Positions 16,936 through 25,422 are shown, counted from the first letter of the stretch. The stretch: 64,000 bases of DNA from Pseudanabaena sp. ABRG5-3 (GCF_003967015.1 NZ_AP017560.1:2852001-2916000), one strand, 5' to 3'. The notes: generated by a model not told the origin, from the letters alone. Numbers and translations are program-made.

Positions 16936-17580
16936 GTGGAAAATAAAACACTAGATTTGTTTATGGTGGCTCAAATTAAAACGGCTCAGATTAAGACGAA
17001 TCAGCCCAAGACCAATCAAAATCAAACTAATCCGCATCAATCTAATCAGACCAAGACTAATCCGACAGTTACCAATTTACCAAAAACCACATCTCTCGTG
17101 ACCCCAATTAAAAGCAATGTTCAGGTTTTTATTGCGCCTCATCGTAATCTCTATACTGATATCATCGCCCAAGGCTTACGGATAGCAGGGCAAGGTACAC
17201 AGGTATTACTTGTCCAACTCTTTCAAGCAGGCATTAATCAAGGCTTGAGTAATCCTCGTCGGTTGGTAGAAAATCTTGAATGGCTACGTTGTGATGCTCA
17301 GCGCGATCTATCTAACCCAGAGATCGAACTGACCGATGAAGAAAAGACCGCAGTTTTAGAATTGTGGGACTATGCCAAGGTTGTCATTAAAGCTGGTAAT
17401 GCAGGTTTAGTTGTCCTTGATGAGGCGAATTTGCTTGTGGCGCGATCGCTAATCACTGAAGAAGAGTTGCTCAATGTACTAGAAACGCGATCGCCTAAAG
17501 TGAATATCATTTTGACGGGTGTTGCTATGCCAGAAAGTATTGCTGATTATGCCGATCAAGTTACCCATCGTCGCCATTAA
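16936..17580 (+). CDS. corrinoid adenosyltransferase-like P-loop-fold protein lacking Walker A
   Basis: 214 residues from the GTG at 16936, or 205 from the ATG at 16963. Residues about 12-50 are a low-complexity Lys/Thr/Asn/Gln tail. From residue 58 on it follows the CobA/CobO fold: VFIAPHRNLYTD, GTQVLLVQLFQAG, then the Walker-B-like strand GLVVLDEANLL and the ending NIILTGVAMPESIADYADQ, matching the LTGR-type region of CobO. Where CobA has GxGKGKT, this protein has APHRNLYTD, without Gly or Lys, so ATP binding by the usual loop is unlikely. The enzyme activity is therefore doubtful and a regulatory or structural role is possible. Confidence 0.7.
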   Translation: MENKTLDLFMVAQIKTAQIKTNQPKTNQNQTNPHQSNQTKTNPTVTNLPKTTSLVTPIKSNVQVFIAPHRNLYTDIIAQGLRIAGQGTQVLLVQLFQAGINQGLSNPRRLVENLEWLRCDAQRDLSNPEIELTDEEKTAVLELWDYAKVVIKAGNAGLVVLDEANLLVARSLITEEELLNVLETRSPKVNIILTGVAMPESIADYADQVTHRRH

Positions 17581-17606
17581 CTAAAATTTCAGTAAGCCAA
17601 AAATGA

Positions 17607-17629
17607 GAAAGCTCGCTGAGCGGGCTTTC
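17607..17629. terminator. gene-end hairpin
   Basis: Ten-base arms (GAAAGCTCGC / GCGGGCTTTC, one G-T pair), loop TGA, between convergent genes. Confidence 0.5.
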
Positions 17630-17981
17630 AAGACCCCAACTTAAACGCCTCAAGAAATAATCCATAGGTCACACCTATCTTTAGTGAATTCAACATTTCA
17701 TGGGTTAATTTTCTAGGGGCTAAGTTACCATCAGCAAGAGTTACTCTTTTTGTACTATAAGTAAATCTGCTAATCATTTCTACGATAAAAACCGTAATTG
17801 CCGCCGCCTCAATGTCTAAATTCGATTTAGCACCAGTGGAAGTTGAGATCACCGATGCCAAGAAGAAACCCATTAATAAACTGATCAATATCAAAGACGA
17901 TCGCCGCCAAGATTGACGTGACCAACGAGATATCTGTCCAGAGACAACGTTTACAATAGTGCTGATACGGGTATTCTGCAT
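17628..17981 (-). CDS. DUF565 / Ycf20-like membrane protein
   Basis: 117 residues. A basic, amphipathic N-terminus (SGQISRWSRQSWRRSSL) precedes two membrane helices, LILISLLMGFFLASVIST (about 30-47) and a second around 58-75 (AAAITVFIVEMISRFTY). This is the Ycf20/DUF565 family of cyanobacteria, algae and plants; a plant homologue affects non-photochemical quenching. The bacterial role is not established. The neighbouring divergent gene encodes a Ycf55-like protein, so two plastid-conserved families of uncertain function sit side by side, with start codons about 50 bp apart. Confidence 0.75.
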   Translation of the reverse strand: MQNTRISTIVNVVSGQISRWSRQSWRRSSLILISLLMGFFLASVISTSTGAKSNLDIEAAAITVFIVEMISRFTYSTKRVTLADGNLAPRKLTHEMLNSLKIGVTYGLFLEAFKLGS

Positions 17982-18032
17982 AGTTGTGTATTTGAAAGTT
18001 ATTAGCGCTAATTCTATTACGTCAGTTCCTCA

Positions 18033-19811
18033 ATGAGTGATGAGTTATATAGGTTACTTTTAGTTGATAGCGATCGCATTTTTCGGATGGGGATGCGGGC
18101 TTGGTTGGCACAATTTCCTAATTTGGAAGTTGTGGCAGAGGTGGATTCTGCTGAGGCAACTTTGGAATTTCTCAGCGATGATGCAATAGATATTGACTTG
18201 ATATTACTGGATCTGAACTTAGAAAGAAGTAAACCAGAACTTGGTGACAAGCAACTATCAGGCTTAGAACTTTGCCAGCAACTAAAGTCAAGGTATCCAG
18301 ATTTACCAATTTTGTTGTTAAGTGCGCCCCAACCGCCCGAACTAGTGGCGATCGCTTTACGGGCTGGGGTTGAGGGATATTGCCTCAAAGGAACTAAGCC
18401 TGAAGAATTAATCATCGCTATTCGTCAGGTTGCGTCAGGAGAGATATATTTAGGCGATCGCAATAATCCTCAGATTAACCAATCTCAGCAACCATTTACA
18501 AATCTACCCGATGAACCCGTCAGCGTAGTAGCAATCATTCGGCATAATTTCTATTTGTCTGGACTGCGGCGAATTGATCGTGCTTTAGATGAAGTGAAGG
18601 CAGGTTTAGAGGGAGCCAATCCTCAACAAATTAGCGATCGCTTGACTCAGTTAGTTTTAGCAGGGCAAGTGCGAGAGTTACAGGCGGCACGTTGGCTAGT
18701 GCATCAACTATGGAAGCCAGCAAAAAGACCGCATATTCTTTCGCAATCAAATGATGTCAGTCCTAATAACTTAGCCAGTGATTTATCCGTAGAAGTTGCG
18801 AATCCTCAAGTAGAAATAAGCAGCATTACTAACGAGTCAAATATCCTTGCTATTCAAGCGAGTCTATGGGATCGGACTGTAGAAAAGCTGCAAGCAAATT
18901 TAGCAAATTTGAGTAGAACTCCTTTAGAAATTGATATTTTAAAGGATGAGAAAAAACGGGAACTGTTATATATTGCGTTGCGGCAGGTGGAGCAAAGCTT
19001 AACAGAATTACGTTTCTCTGAGATTCAACCCAATCAACTGCATGATCAAATACCAACGATTTTAAAAAATATTTGGCAGGAAACGGTTATTAACTTTTTT
19101 GGTAAATACTATAGCCTGAGCCATCCTTTGAATACTTCAGAAGTAAATGTTGTTGATGTACTACTCAAGGATGTCGCAATTGTGCAAGTTGCCTTTTTAA
19201 ATAAAATTCCGCAAATTGAGAATTTTTTATCCCATTTATTATTTGAGACAGAATTAATAGTTAACAATGCTAATTTAGTGATCGGTACGCCCGAAGCCAT
19301 GCAGCGAGCCGAATTAATTCTCGACAATTTATTGATTCAAATTGCCAATGGCGTAATTCAACCGCTTTTAAATCATTTTGCCGATGTGGAAGAAGTAAAG
19401 CACAAATTCTATCGCTACAATCTATTACCCACCCGCGAGATTGAGCGATTTCGCAATGATTTATCTTGGAAATATCGCTTAGAGAAATATATTACCGATC
19501 CGCAATTAATCTTTGAAAGTCGCCAAGTGCTGTTTGCTTTTGCGAATTCTGGGATTAAGCAAGTCAGTATCTATGCCCCACGTAGTCAGGAATTACAACA
19601 ATTAGAAGGAATTCAATTGGCAGTAACTTTAGTACTAGAGCTGCAAGATGCGATCGCTCCGAGACTAAAATCAGCGATCGCTCTTCTCGGTAGTGGATTT
19701 GTGTATGTCTTAACTAATGTGATTGGGCGCGGAATTGGACTAATCGGACGTGGTGTGTTGCAAGGAATTGGGACTGCTTGGCAAGAAAGCCGTCCTAAGC
19801 CTAAGAAGTGA
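18033..19811 (+). CDS. response regulator with DUF3685 (Ycf55-like) domain
   Basis: 592 residues. The N-terminal receiver domain (about 6-135) has VDSD for the acidic site, phospho-acceptor Asp60 in LILLDLNLE, and YCLKGTKPEELIIAIRQVASGE, the NarL/OmpR-like end. The remaining 450 residues match the cyanobacterial DUF3685 domain related to Ycf55 of red-algal plastids, with the segment YIALRQVEQSLTELRF and ending in hydrophobic GSGFVYVLTNVIGRGIGLIG, which may lie at the membrane. No DNA-binding domain is visible. The last codons (Pro-Lys-Lys-stop) lie inside a hairpin shared with the convergent gene. Confidence 0.8.
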   Translation: MSDELYRLLLVDSDRIFRMGMRAWLAQFPNLEVVAEVDSAEATLEFLSDDAIDIDLILLDLNLERSKPELGDKQLSGLELCQQLKSRYPDLPILLLSAPQPPELVAIALRAGVEGYCLKGTKPEELIIAIRQVASGEIYLGDRNNPQINQSQQPFTNLPDEPVSVVAIIRHNFYLSGLRRIDRALDEVKAGLEGANPQQISDRLTQLVLAGQVRELQAARWLVHQLWKPAKRPHILSQSNDVSPNNLASDLSVEVANPQVEISSITNESNILAIQASLWDRTVEKLQANLANLSRTPLEIDILKDEKKRELLYIALRQVEQSLTELRFSEIQPNQLHDQIPTILKNIWQETVINFFGKYYSLSHPLNTSEVNVVDVLLKDVAIVQVAFLNKIPQIENFLSHLLFETELIVNNANLVIGTPEAMQRAELILDNLLIQIANGVIQPLLNHFADVEEVKHKFYRYNLLPTREIERFRNDLSWKYRLEKYITDPQLIFESRQVLFAFANSGIKQVSIYAPRSQELQQLEGIQLAVTLVLELQDAIAPRLKSAIALLGSGFVYVLTNVIGRGIGLIGRGVLQGIGTAWQESRPKPKK

Positions 19812-19832
19812 TGCTTTGCATCACTTCTTAGG
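19800..19832. terminator. hairpin encoding both convergent C-termini
   Basis: Arms of 15 bp (CCTAAGAAGTGATGC) with loop TTT. The left arm encodes Pro-Lys-Lys-stop of the plus-strand gene and the right arm, read on the minus strand, encodes Pro-Lys-Lys-stop of the adaptor gene. Confidence 0.7.
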
Positions 19833-21104
19833 TAGGTTTGCCACATCCATAATCGCCGCACCGTTGCGTAATTGGAGAATGTTACCAGTTACAATTTTGT
19901 CCTTAGCGGTTAAACCTTCCAATACCTCTTGATTATTGCCAGTAATCTTTCCTAATTTGACTGGCTTCTGGTTGGCAATCAGTGACTTGCCGTCGGGAGA
20001 AGTTTCGGCAACAAATACAAAGTCTTGTCCACCAAGGCGGGAAATTGCGGAAGTGGGAACTAATACACCAGAACGTGAAGACCAAATTAATCTAGCTCTC
20101 ACAAATTGATTCGCTTTAAGTTGATTATTGGCATTGTTAAAGTTCGCTTTCACTAGAACCGATTGCGTTTGCGGATTGATATTTGGCGAGATAAAAGCAA
20201 TATTGCCTTTTACTAGAGGCTTGTCCTGAGTATCCAAAAGTTCTACAGGTTGACCCATCTTCAAACGCGGTGCATTCTCAACGGGAACAGAGATTTGAAC
20301 TTCCAATACTTGGTTTTGTGTCACTGTTGTTAGTTGAGTTGTGCTGTTGACATTATCACCAACCTTGATGGGAATATCGCCAACAATTCCCGCAAAGGGA
20401 GCTGTCACCGTATAGAAATCTAACTGAACTTCCTGTTGAATTGCCCCAGAGCGAGATGCTTCGATTCTTGTCGCAGCACTATTGATATTGGCTTGCTGGG
20501 CAGTAATTTGAGCATCAATTTTACCTAACTCAGCCCTTGCATTTCTGAGACTATTGGAGACTTCATCCAGTTTTTGCTTGGCGATCGCACCCTGTGAAGC
20601 CAAGTCGGAATAGCGTTTAAATTCTTTTTGATTAAAATCGAGACTGGATAAGGTGGATTCTTTAGCGGCTTGCAATTGAGCGAGTGTAGCTCTGGCGCTT
20701 TCAAAATCAGCCTGAGAACTTGCCACAACTGCTACCGACTGCTGCAATGCAGCCTGTTGCTTGGCGGGATCGATTCGCAAAATGGGCGCACCTGCCTCCA
20801 CGCGATCGCCTGCTTTGACATAGATCTCCTGCACATAGCCATCAACTCGCGGCTGTAATGTCACCGATTGGCGCGATTGTAGATTTGCCACATAGTCAGA
20901 ACTATCGGTAACTGTACCTGTTTCAACCGCAGCAATTGGCACAGGCACGGCTCTAGATCCTGCTTGGGGTGCATTGCCTGAACAGGAAACTAGCAAAACA
21001 CTAATTACAGCACCTAAGGCTTTGTTCCATGATTTATGACTGAGAGATTTGTCTCTTGTAGCGATCGGCTGTGGGAGTTGAGGTTTTATCATGAATATTG
21101 GCAA
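19821..21104 (-). CDS. RND efflux periplasmic adaptor (HlyD/AcrA family lipoprotein)
   Basis: 427 residues. A lipobox LLVSC (Cys41) follows a hydrophobic helix. Next come a beta-barrel/lipoyl region (VTLQPRVDGYVQEIYVKAGDRVEAGAPILRID), a long alpha-hairpin (about 115-215, Gln/Ala/Ser rich), the second lipoyl half (FYTVTAPFAGIVGDIPIKVGDNV) and a membrane-proximal domain ending LTAKDKIVTGN. This is the MexA/AcrA type that links an inner-membrane RND pump to an outer-membrane channel. No pump or TolC gene lies next to it, so the partner must be elsewhere or be shared. It ends inside the hairpin shared with the Ycf55-like gene. Confidence 0.88.
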   Translation of the reverse strand: MPIFMIKPQLPQPIATRDKSLSHKSWNKALGAVISVLLVSCSGNAPQAGSRAVPVPIAAVETGTVTDSSDYVANLQSRQSVTLQPRVDGYVQEIYVKAGDRVEAGAPILRIDPAKQQAALQQSVAVVASSQADFESARATLAQLQAAKESTLSSLDFNQKEFKRYSDLASQGAIAKQKLDEVSNSLRNARAELGKIDAQITAQQANINSAATRIEASRSGAIQQEVQLDFYTVTAPFAGIVGDIPIKVGDNVNSTTQLTTVTQNQVLEVQISVPVENAPRLKMGQPVELLDTQDKPLVKGNIAFISPNINPQTQSVLVKANFNNANNQLKANQFVRARLIWSSRSGVLVPTSAISRLGGQDFVFVAETSPDGKSLIANQKPVKLGKITGNNQEVLEGLTAKDKIVTGNILQLRNGAAIMDVANLPKK

Positions 21105-21194
21105 AGTCTTTTTGATGTATCGGTGCTATGAGCCTATTGATCTATAGCAATAAATAAGATTACAAAATTCACCCTTTAGGAGCTATTTACTCTA

Positions 21195-21231
21195 AAACAA
21201 TAAAGGAACGCTTAGCGTTCCTTTATTGTTT
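21195..21231. terminator. gene-end hairpin
   Basis: Arms of 17 bp (AAACAATAAAGGAACGC) with loop TTA, just after the chlG stop codon on the minus strand. Confidence 0.65.
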
Positions 21232-22216
21232 AGATCCCTGCATGACCCATCGCAATACCTGCGACTAGCATCCCAATCACGAGGAAGGGTTGAGCGCTGG
21301 CTTGATATTTGACATCATTCTTAAGTGGATCTCTTAGGAAATACATATCTTGAAAGGTAATCTGCGGAATCACTAATAGCACGATTAAACTCGCTAATAG
21401 TTGCTGTCCGACAGTGACGAGATACACCGCAATCCCAATTTGGAAGACATCGATCGCTGTTGCCGATATTAATGCCGCCTTCTGCACACCAAAGATGACT
21501 GGCAAGGACTGCAATCCTAATTCGCGATCGCCTTCAACGCTCTTAAAGTCGTTAACTACCGCAATCCCTAAACCTGCGAAGCTGTAAATCAAGGTCACAA
21601 CTACCACTGTCCAGTTGAGATGTCCGTAGAGGGCATGACCTGCCCACCAAGGTAGCGCGATATAACTGGCTCCAAGGGCATAGTTACCCAGCCAACCATT
21701 CTGCTTGAGCTTTAAAGGTGGTGCAGAGTAGATATAGGCAACCAGTGAGCCGCCCAGCGCCAATTTGGTCATGATAAAGTCGGTATGACCTGCGGTGATA
21801 TCGAGGATCGCTGCTACACCAATGCCACCGAGCAACAAAATCCAAATCTGAGCGATGACTTGATTGAGGGGAATGGCTCCCGATGGAATTGGACGGTATG
21901 GCTCGTTAATTGCGTCAATTTCGCGATCGTAATAGTCATTAATCGTCTGGGTATAGCCCGTCAGTAGGGGGCCAGACATGAGCATACAAAGTAGCGATCG
22001 CAATACGTTTTCAATTGACCATGTAAATTCGCCAGAGGAGGCTGCGCCACAGAGTACGCCCCACATCAGGGGTATCCATGTAATCGGTTTCATCAATTGC
22101 AAGCGGATCTTCCAGATCGAAGCTTCTTTAATGTCCGCACCTTTCATTCCGAGCATTTGGCGGGTACGGGCCTCGCGAGACTCGCTCGCTGGTACGTCAG
22201 GGGTTGGAGACGACAT
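21230..22216 (-). CDS. chlG: chlorophyll synthase
   Basis: 328 residues, a UbiA-superfamily prenyltransferase with eight to nine membrane helices. The first Asp-rich motif NDYYDREIDAINEPYRPIPS (about 92-111) and second motif DFKSVEGDRELGLQSLPV (about 222-239) bind the Mg-phytyl diphosphate. The cytosolic start MLGMKGADIKEASIWKIRLQ and the ARTRQ stretch are typical of ChlG rather than of quinone-pathway relatives. It attaches phytyl or geranylgeranyl to chlorophyllide, the last step of chlorophyll a synthesis, in the thylakoid membrane. Length is normal. Confidence 0.95.
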   Translation of the reverse strand: MSSPTPDVPASESREARTRQMLGMKGADIKEASIWKIRLQLMKPITWIPLMWGVLCGAASSGEFTWSIENVLRSLLCMLMSGPLLTGYTQTINDYYDREIDAINEPYRPIPSGAIPLNQVIAQIWILLLGGIGVAAILDITAGHTDFIMTKLALGGSLVAYIYSAPPLKLKQNGWLGNYALGASYIALPWWAGHALYGHLNWTVVVVTLIYSFAGLGIAVVNDFKSVEGDRELGLQSLPVIFGVQKAALISATAIDVFQIGIAVYLVTVGQQLLASLIVLLVIPQITFQDMYFLRDPLKNDVKYQASAQPFLVIGMLVAGIAMGHAGI

Positions 22217-22341
22217 ATTTACAAAAATTTATAGACTTGCGGTTGATTATAGCTTTTAGGCGATCGATGTACCATGCTAAAGCAATCAAATAAGCTATGA
22301 CATAATAACTATGCTTTACCTATGGCTAGATAGTTATCTCA

Positions 22342-23331
22342 CTAGCCACTAGACTTGGCTTTGTATGCTTCTACGAGTAAAACTATATTTGAAGCAGTAA
22401 GATGCAAAACGTAAGCTGCTAAGTATTCAGGTACTTCTTTTATTTCCGATCCTTGACCATGACCCGATGTTTTATTGCGAACAGTTGGAACACCACCCTG
22501 AAGGACATTTGTTAAACTTGTTAAATGGTCTTGAAGGTACAGAGGAATAAGTTCTTCTTTTAGGACAACCTTAATCAGGTTTGAAGCATTAGGCTTTTTG
22601 CCATAATCCCAATTAAATTTGTCACAAATAGTTTTCATTGTGCTTTCAAAGGCTTTCAAAGCTTCAACAATTGCTGCTTTATATTCTTGATTTCGATAAT
22701 GCTCATGAGCGCTTCGGAACTCTTGCTCAGCACCAATAAAATCTTCCTCAGAAATTAGAGTTAGTGCTGGGATTACAGCTTCTGCATGAATAAAGAGTGA
22801 ATCAACTCGAACAATTTGTCCTTTAATATACTGATAACCGATTCCATGCTCATGAAAACGGTAATTTAATTCATTAATAGCGCCAGTAGCTGTTTGATCT
22901 AACTTAATTCCGTCATATTCATATTCTTCTAATAAATCTGGTATTTTATCTTCAATATAAGAAAATGTTAGTTCAATGATATCAAGAAGATTGTCAATGT
23001 TAGTATTATCATCAAGTAGAAAAGACTGACACTGCTCAAATGGATTAGAAGACTCAGATAGACCCAACTCTCTAGCTAATAATTTATAAATTGATTTCCA
23101 TACTCGGTTGACTATTGGTTCTACCAATGTGTCTGGGGATTTAAGACTAGCCAAAAGATTACTGGGACTATCGAAAAGATTCCTTATACGATAAGCTCCT
23201 ATTGCATCTTTCCAGATATATATTACCTGTCGCCGAAATTCAATTGGTAAACTTGTGTATTGATAAATCTCTGTTTGATTACCACGCTCGACAGCTTTTT
23301 TTCTCTTGGAATATATATCAATAATTGCCAT
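22342..23331 (-). CDS. Abi_C-containing STM4504/CBY_0614-type protein (possible abortive infection)
   Basis: 329 residues, soluble and helical. The start MAIIDIYSKRKKAVERG and the middle FRRQVIYIWKDAIG resemble the STM4504/CBY_0614 family. The C-terminal third contains FRSAHEHYRNQEYKAAIVEALKAFESTMKTIC, then TVRNKTSGHGQG, the signature of the Abi_C domain found in abortive-infection proteins; that domain is suggested to bind RNA, but mechanism is unproven. It sits at the edge of a patch with an insertion sequence, an ATPase remnant and toxin-antitoxin debris, which supports a mobile or defence origin. It appears complete. Confidence 0.75.
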   Translation of the reverse strand: MAIIDIYSKRKKAVERGNQTEIYQYTSLPIEFRRQVIYIWKDAIGAYRIRNLFDSPSNLLASLKSPDTLVEPIVNRVWKSIYKLLARELGLSESSNPFEQCQSFLLDDNTNIDNLLDIIELTFSYIEDKIPDLLEEYEYDGIKLDQTATGAINELNYRFHEHGIGYQYIKGQIVRVDSLFIHAEAVIPALTLISEEDFIGAEQEFRSAHEHYRNQEYKAAIVEALKAFESTMKTICDKFNWDYGKKPNASNLIKVVLKEELIPLYLQDHLTSLTNVLQGGVPTVRNKTSGHGQGSEIKEVPEYLAAYVLHLTASNIVLLVEAYKAKSSG

Positions 23332-23486
23332 GTTTATATACTAATTAGTACTTTGATCAGGATAATAAATGATTATAACTATTCTAAAACCTCAGTAAGA
23401 GAAAGTCTTCCATTATTCTCAAAATTGTCTGCTGATAATATTAATACTAAGTAATGGGCGTATTTGCCAGAGCTATTCACACCAAT

Positions 23487-24432
23487 AGACCTCTTGCAGA
23501 ACCGAAAATATGTTAGATTTACGGATTTTGAATTTTTACATTCGCCCTAAAATTAAGTCATGAAATACGAAACCAGTCAAAATCTATCAAGAGAAGAATT
23601 TAAACGCTTATTTGGCGTAAAAAGAGAAACATTTGCTCAAATGATGGAACTGATGAAACAATCCGCCAAAAGTAAAGGAAAAGGAGGTGTGAAAGCCAAA
23701 CTAAGTCTCGAAGATCAAATCTTGGTTACTTTGCAATATTGGCGCGAATATCGTACCTATTTTCATATCGCTAACGATTGGGAGGTATCAGAATCAACGA
23801 TCTGCCGTGCTGTCAAAAAAGTCGAAAATGTCTTAATTAAATCAGAGAAGTTTCGGTTAGCAGGAAAAAAGTCATTGTGGCAGGAACAACATCCTGCCCT
23901 AATTGCAATTGATGTAACTGAGACCAAGGTCGAACGACCCAAACATCACCAAAAACGTTTTTACAGTGGCAAGAAAAAGCATCATGCTCTCAAAGCTCAA
24001 CTAGTGGTCGATCTGACTAATCTCAAGATTATTTGTACCGCTTATGGTAACGGTCATCAGCACGATTTTTCGTTATTCAAAGCCAGTGGAGTTCGTTTTC
24101 ACTCTCAGACACAAGGTTTAGCGGATAAGGGTTATCAAGGTTTACAAAACTTGCACCCCAACTCGCTAATTCCTATCAAAAAGCCTAAAAATGGCTCTTT
24201 ATCCAAGGACGATAAGCGGTTTAATCGCCAACTTGCTCGTCAACGTATTGCCATTGAGCATGTTAATCGCCGTCTGAAGATTTTTAAAATTCTTTCTTTG
24301 CCTTATCGTAACCGTCGTCGTCGTTTTGGCTTGCGTTGTAATTTGATTGCTGCCATTTATAACTTTGAAGTCTCTCTTCCTGCTTCTAAAAATTGCTCTC
24401 CTCTGTCTTAATTTCAGTTCTGCAAGAGGTCT
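23487..24432 (+). mobile_element. IS5-family insertion sequence (complete)
   Basis: A 946-bp element with 21-bp terminal inverted repeats, AGACCTCTTGCAGAACCGAAA on the left and the complement of AGACCTCTTGCAGAACTGAAA on the right (one mismatch). The flanks suggest a short TA duplication. It carries one intact transposase gene. The high identity of the ends and the intact gene point to recent insertion. It split an already decayed ATPase fragment. Confidence 0.9.
23560..24411 (+). CDS. IS5-family transposase (DDE_Tnp_4 type)
   Basis: 283 residues. The N-terminal helix-turn-helix region (LSLEDQILVTLQYWREYRTYFHIANDWEVSESTICRAV, about 48-85) is followed by the DDE nuclease domain. The first Asp is in PALIAIDVTETKVERP, the second in GLADKGYQGLQ and the Glu in ARQRIAIEHVNRRLKIFKIL. 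The YGNGHQHDFSLFK stretch is characteristic. It is a cut-and-paste transposase, with full length and no frameshift, so it is presumably active. The start ATG lies 74 bp inside the left inverted repeat. Confidence 0.93.
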   Translation: MKYETSQNLSREEFKRLFGVKRETFAQMMELMKQSAKSKGKGGVKAKLSLEDQILVTLQYWREYRTYFHIANDWEVSESTICRAVKKVENVLIKSEKFRLAGKKSLWQEQHPALIAIDVTETKVERPKHHQKRFYSGKKKHHALKAQLVVDLTNLKIICTAYGNGHQHDFSLFKASGVRFHSQTQGLADKGYQGLQNLHPNSLIPIKKPKNGSLSKDDKRFNRQLARQRIAIEHVNRRLKIFKILSLPYRNRRRRFGLRCNLIAAIYNFEVSLPASKNCSPLS

Positions 24433-24705
24433 AATAAAAACAGCAAGATTTGATAAAAAATCTATCGTGACATCTTTAAGCCCTCTAAAGTTTTATACCC
24501 GTAGTTTTTCTATATGTATAGATGCCCCACATTACTTAAATTCATTTTTAATCATTGTAGCGATATTTGAGAGAAATTAGACTAAACCTTGATTATAATT
24601 AATGTTTTGGAGAGATGGTGGAATGCGGTAAATGCAGGTAAAGTTAAAACATATTACTGAGATTCTGGCTTTGATATAGTAGTTATAGATAGTTGGTGAA
24701 AAACT

Positions 24706-24903
24706 ATGAGTATCCAAGAACTTGAAACAGCGATAAAAAAGCTGTCTGTTAAGGAATTAGCCAATCTAACAACATGGCTGATAGATTACCATGAGCAAAT
24801 ATGGGATCAGCAAATAGAAGACGATCTTGATTCTGGAAAGCTTGATCAATTATTAGATGAGATTGATAGCGAGTACGAAGCAGGTTTAGCCAAAAGTTTA
24901 TGA
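24706..24903 (+). CDS. small antitoxin-like protein of a type II toxin-antitoxin pair
   Basis: 65 residues, acidic and helical (ELETAIKKLSVKELANLTTW, ending in DEIDSEYEAGLAKSL), as in the short antitoxins paired with RelE/ParE-like toxins in cyanobacteria. The stop TGA overlaps the ATG of the following toxin remnant by 4 nt (ATGA), the usual coupling in such operons. It is intact although the toxin is broken. A DNA-binding domain cannot be recognised in this short sequence. Confidence 0.7.
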   Translation: MSIQELETAIKKLSVKELANLTTWLIDYHEQIWDQQIEDDLDSGKLDQLLDEIDSEYEAGLAKSL

Positions 24904-25165
24904 ATCACCTGACTCTACCTAGGTTTTGGCAAGCCTATAACAAACTTCCAAAAGAAATCCAAACACTCGCCGACAAAACTATGAGTTATTAAAAAACAAC
25001 CTTTTACATCCATCACTTCACTTTAAGAAAGTTGGCAAACGCAAACAATTATGGTCTGTGAGGATCACTGATAATTATCGAGCGCTTGGACTTGAAAAGC
25101 CAGAAGGTATTGTCTGGTTTTAGATTGGCACACATAGCGATTATGATGCAATCCTAGATCAGTAG
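24900..25165 (+). pseudogene. broken RelE/ParE-type toxin
   Basis: Starts at the ATG overlapping the antitoxin stop (MNHLTLPRFWQAYNKLP, then KEIQTLADK). A frameshift near 24980 moves the frame, after which YELLKNNLLHPSLHFKKVG, then KRKQLWSVRITDNYRALGL follow, the RelE/HigB-like core. An in-frame TAG at 25121-25123 stands where a Trp codon is expected (VWF-stop-IGTHSDYDAILDQ). With at least two lesions it cannot make a functional toxin. Confidence 0.8.
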
Positions 25166-25205
25166 AGGTTAGCCGATATTTAACGTTATTTAATCTAGAA
25201 ATATT

Positions 25206-25352
25206 ATGACATTAGCAATTAATGCTGAACCAGTTCCACTGAAAACTGACACCGATGGCGTAGTGCGCGTTGGCAAAACCCTTGTCACCCTCGATACAGT
25301 CATCAAAACCTTTCAGAATGAAGCAACGGCTGAAGCAATTGTTTATCGTTAG
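25206..25352 (+). pseudogene. truncated DUF433 antitoxin
   Basis: A 48-codon frame, VPLKTDTDGVVRVGKTLVTL followed by DTVIKTFQNEATAEAIVYR and a stop. The DGVVRVGxTxVTLDTVI pattern is the first two thirds of DUF433 antitoxins. The part that normally continues (a Pro-Ser-Leu ... Ala-Asp-Val-Tyr segment) is absent, and the next bases resemble the very end of such a protein (RQVEQAS), implying an internal deletion. Confidence 0.75.
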
Positions 25353-25382
25353 ATTAATTGCACGTCAGGTAGAACAAGCTTC

Positions 25383-25415
25383 ATGAAGTTCCTAGCTGAT
25401 GAAAACTTCGATAAC
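25383..25415 (+). pseudogene. start of a DUF5615 PIN-like toxin, cut off
   Basis: ATG followed by KFLADENFDN, the N-terminus of DUF5615 PIN-like toxins that usually follow DUF433 antitoxins. The reading frame then runs into a hairpin and the end of the flavoprotein gene, so only the first 11 codons remain. The pairing with the DUF433 remnant upstream strengthens the call. Confidence 0.65.
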
Positions 25416-25422
25416 ACAATAC

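Larger units (their letters stand above)
23379..24520 (-). pseudogene. AAA-ATPase remnant interrupted by the IS5-family element
   Basis: Reading the minus strand across the insertion sequence, the right flank (24433 to about 24520) gives YGYKTLEGLK and, one frame over, DVTIDFLSNLAVFI. The left flank continues in frame as IGVNSSGKYAHYLVLILSAD, then a short tail and stop at 23379-23381. The order Lys-Thr-Leu...Leu-Lys-Asp-Val, Phe-Leu, Ile-Gly-Val-Asn-x-Ser-Gly-Lys matches the N-terminus and Walker A of AAA-15/OLD-type ATPases. There is a frameshift before DVTIDF, the Walker Ser/Thr is Tyr, and the rest of the gene is missing. Inferred by eye from short segments. Confidence 0.45.

Noticed and set aside
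24612-24660. Sequence GGAGAGATGGTGGAATGCGG looked like the start of a tRNA-Leu or tRNA-Ser
   Set aside because: No anticodon arm or T arm follows, and no cloverleaf can be completed.
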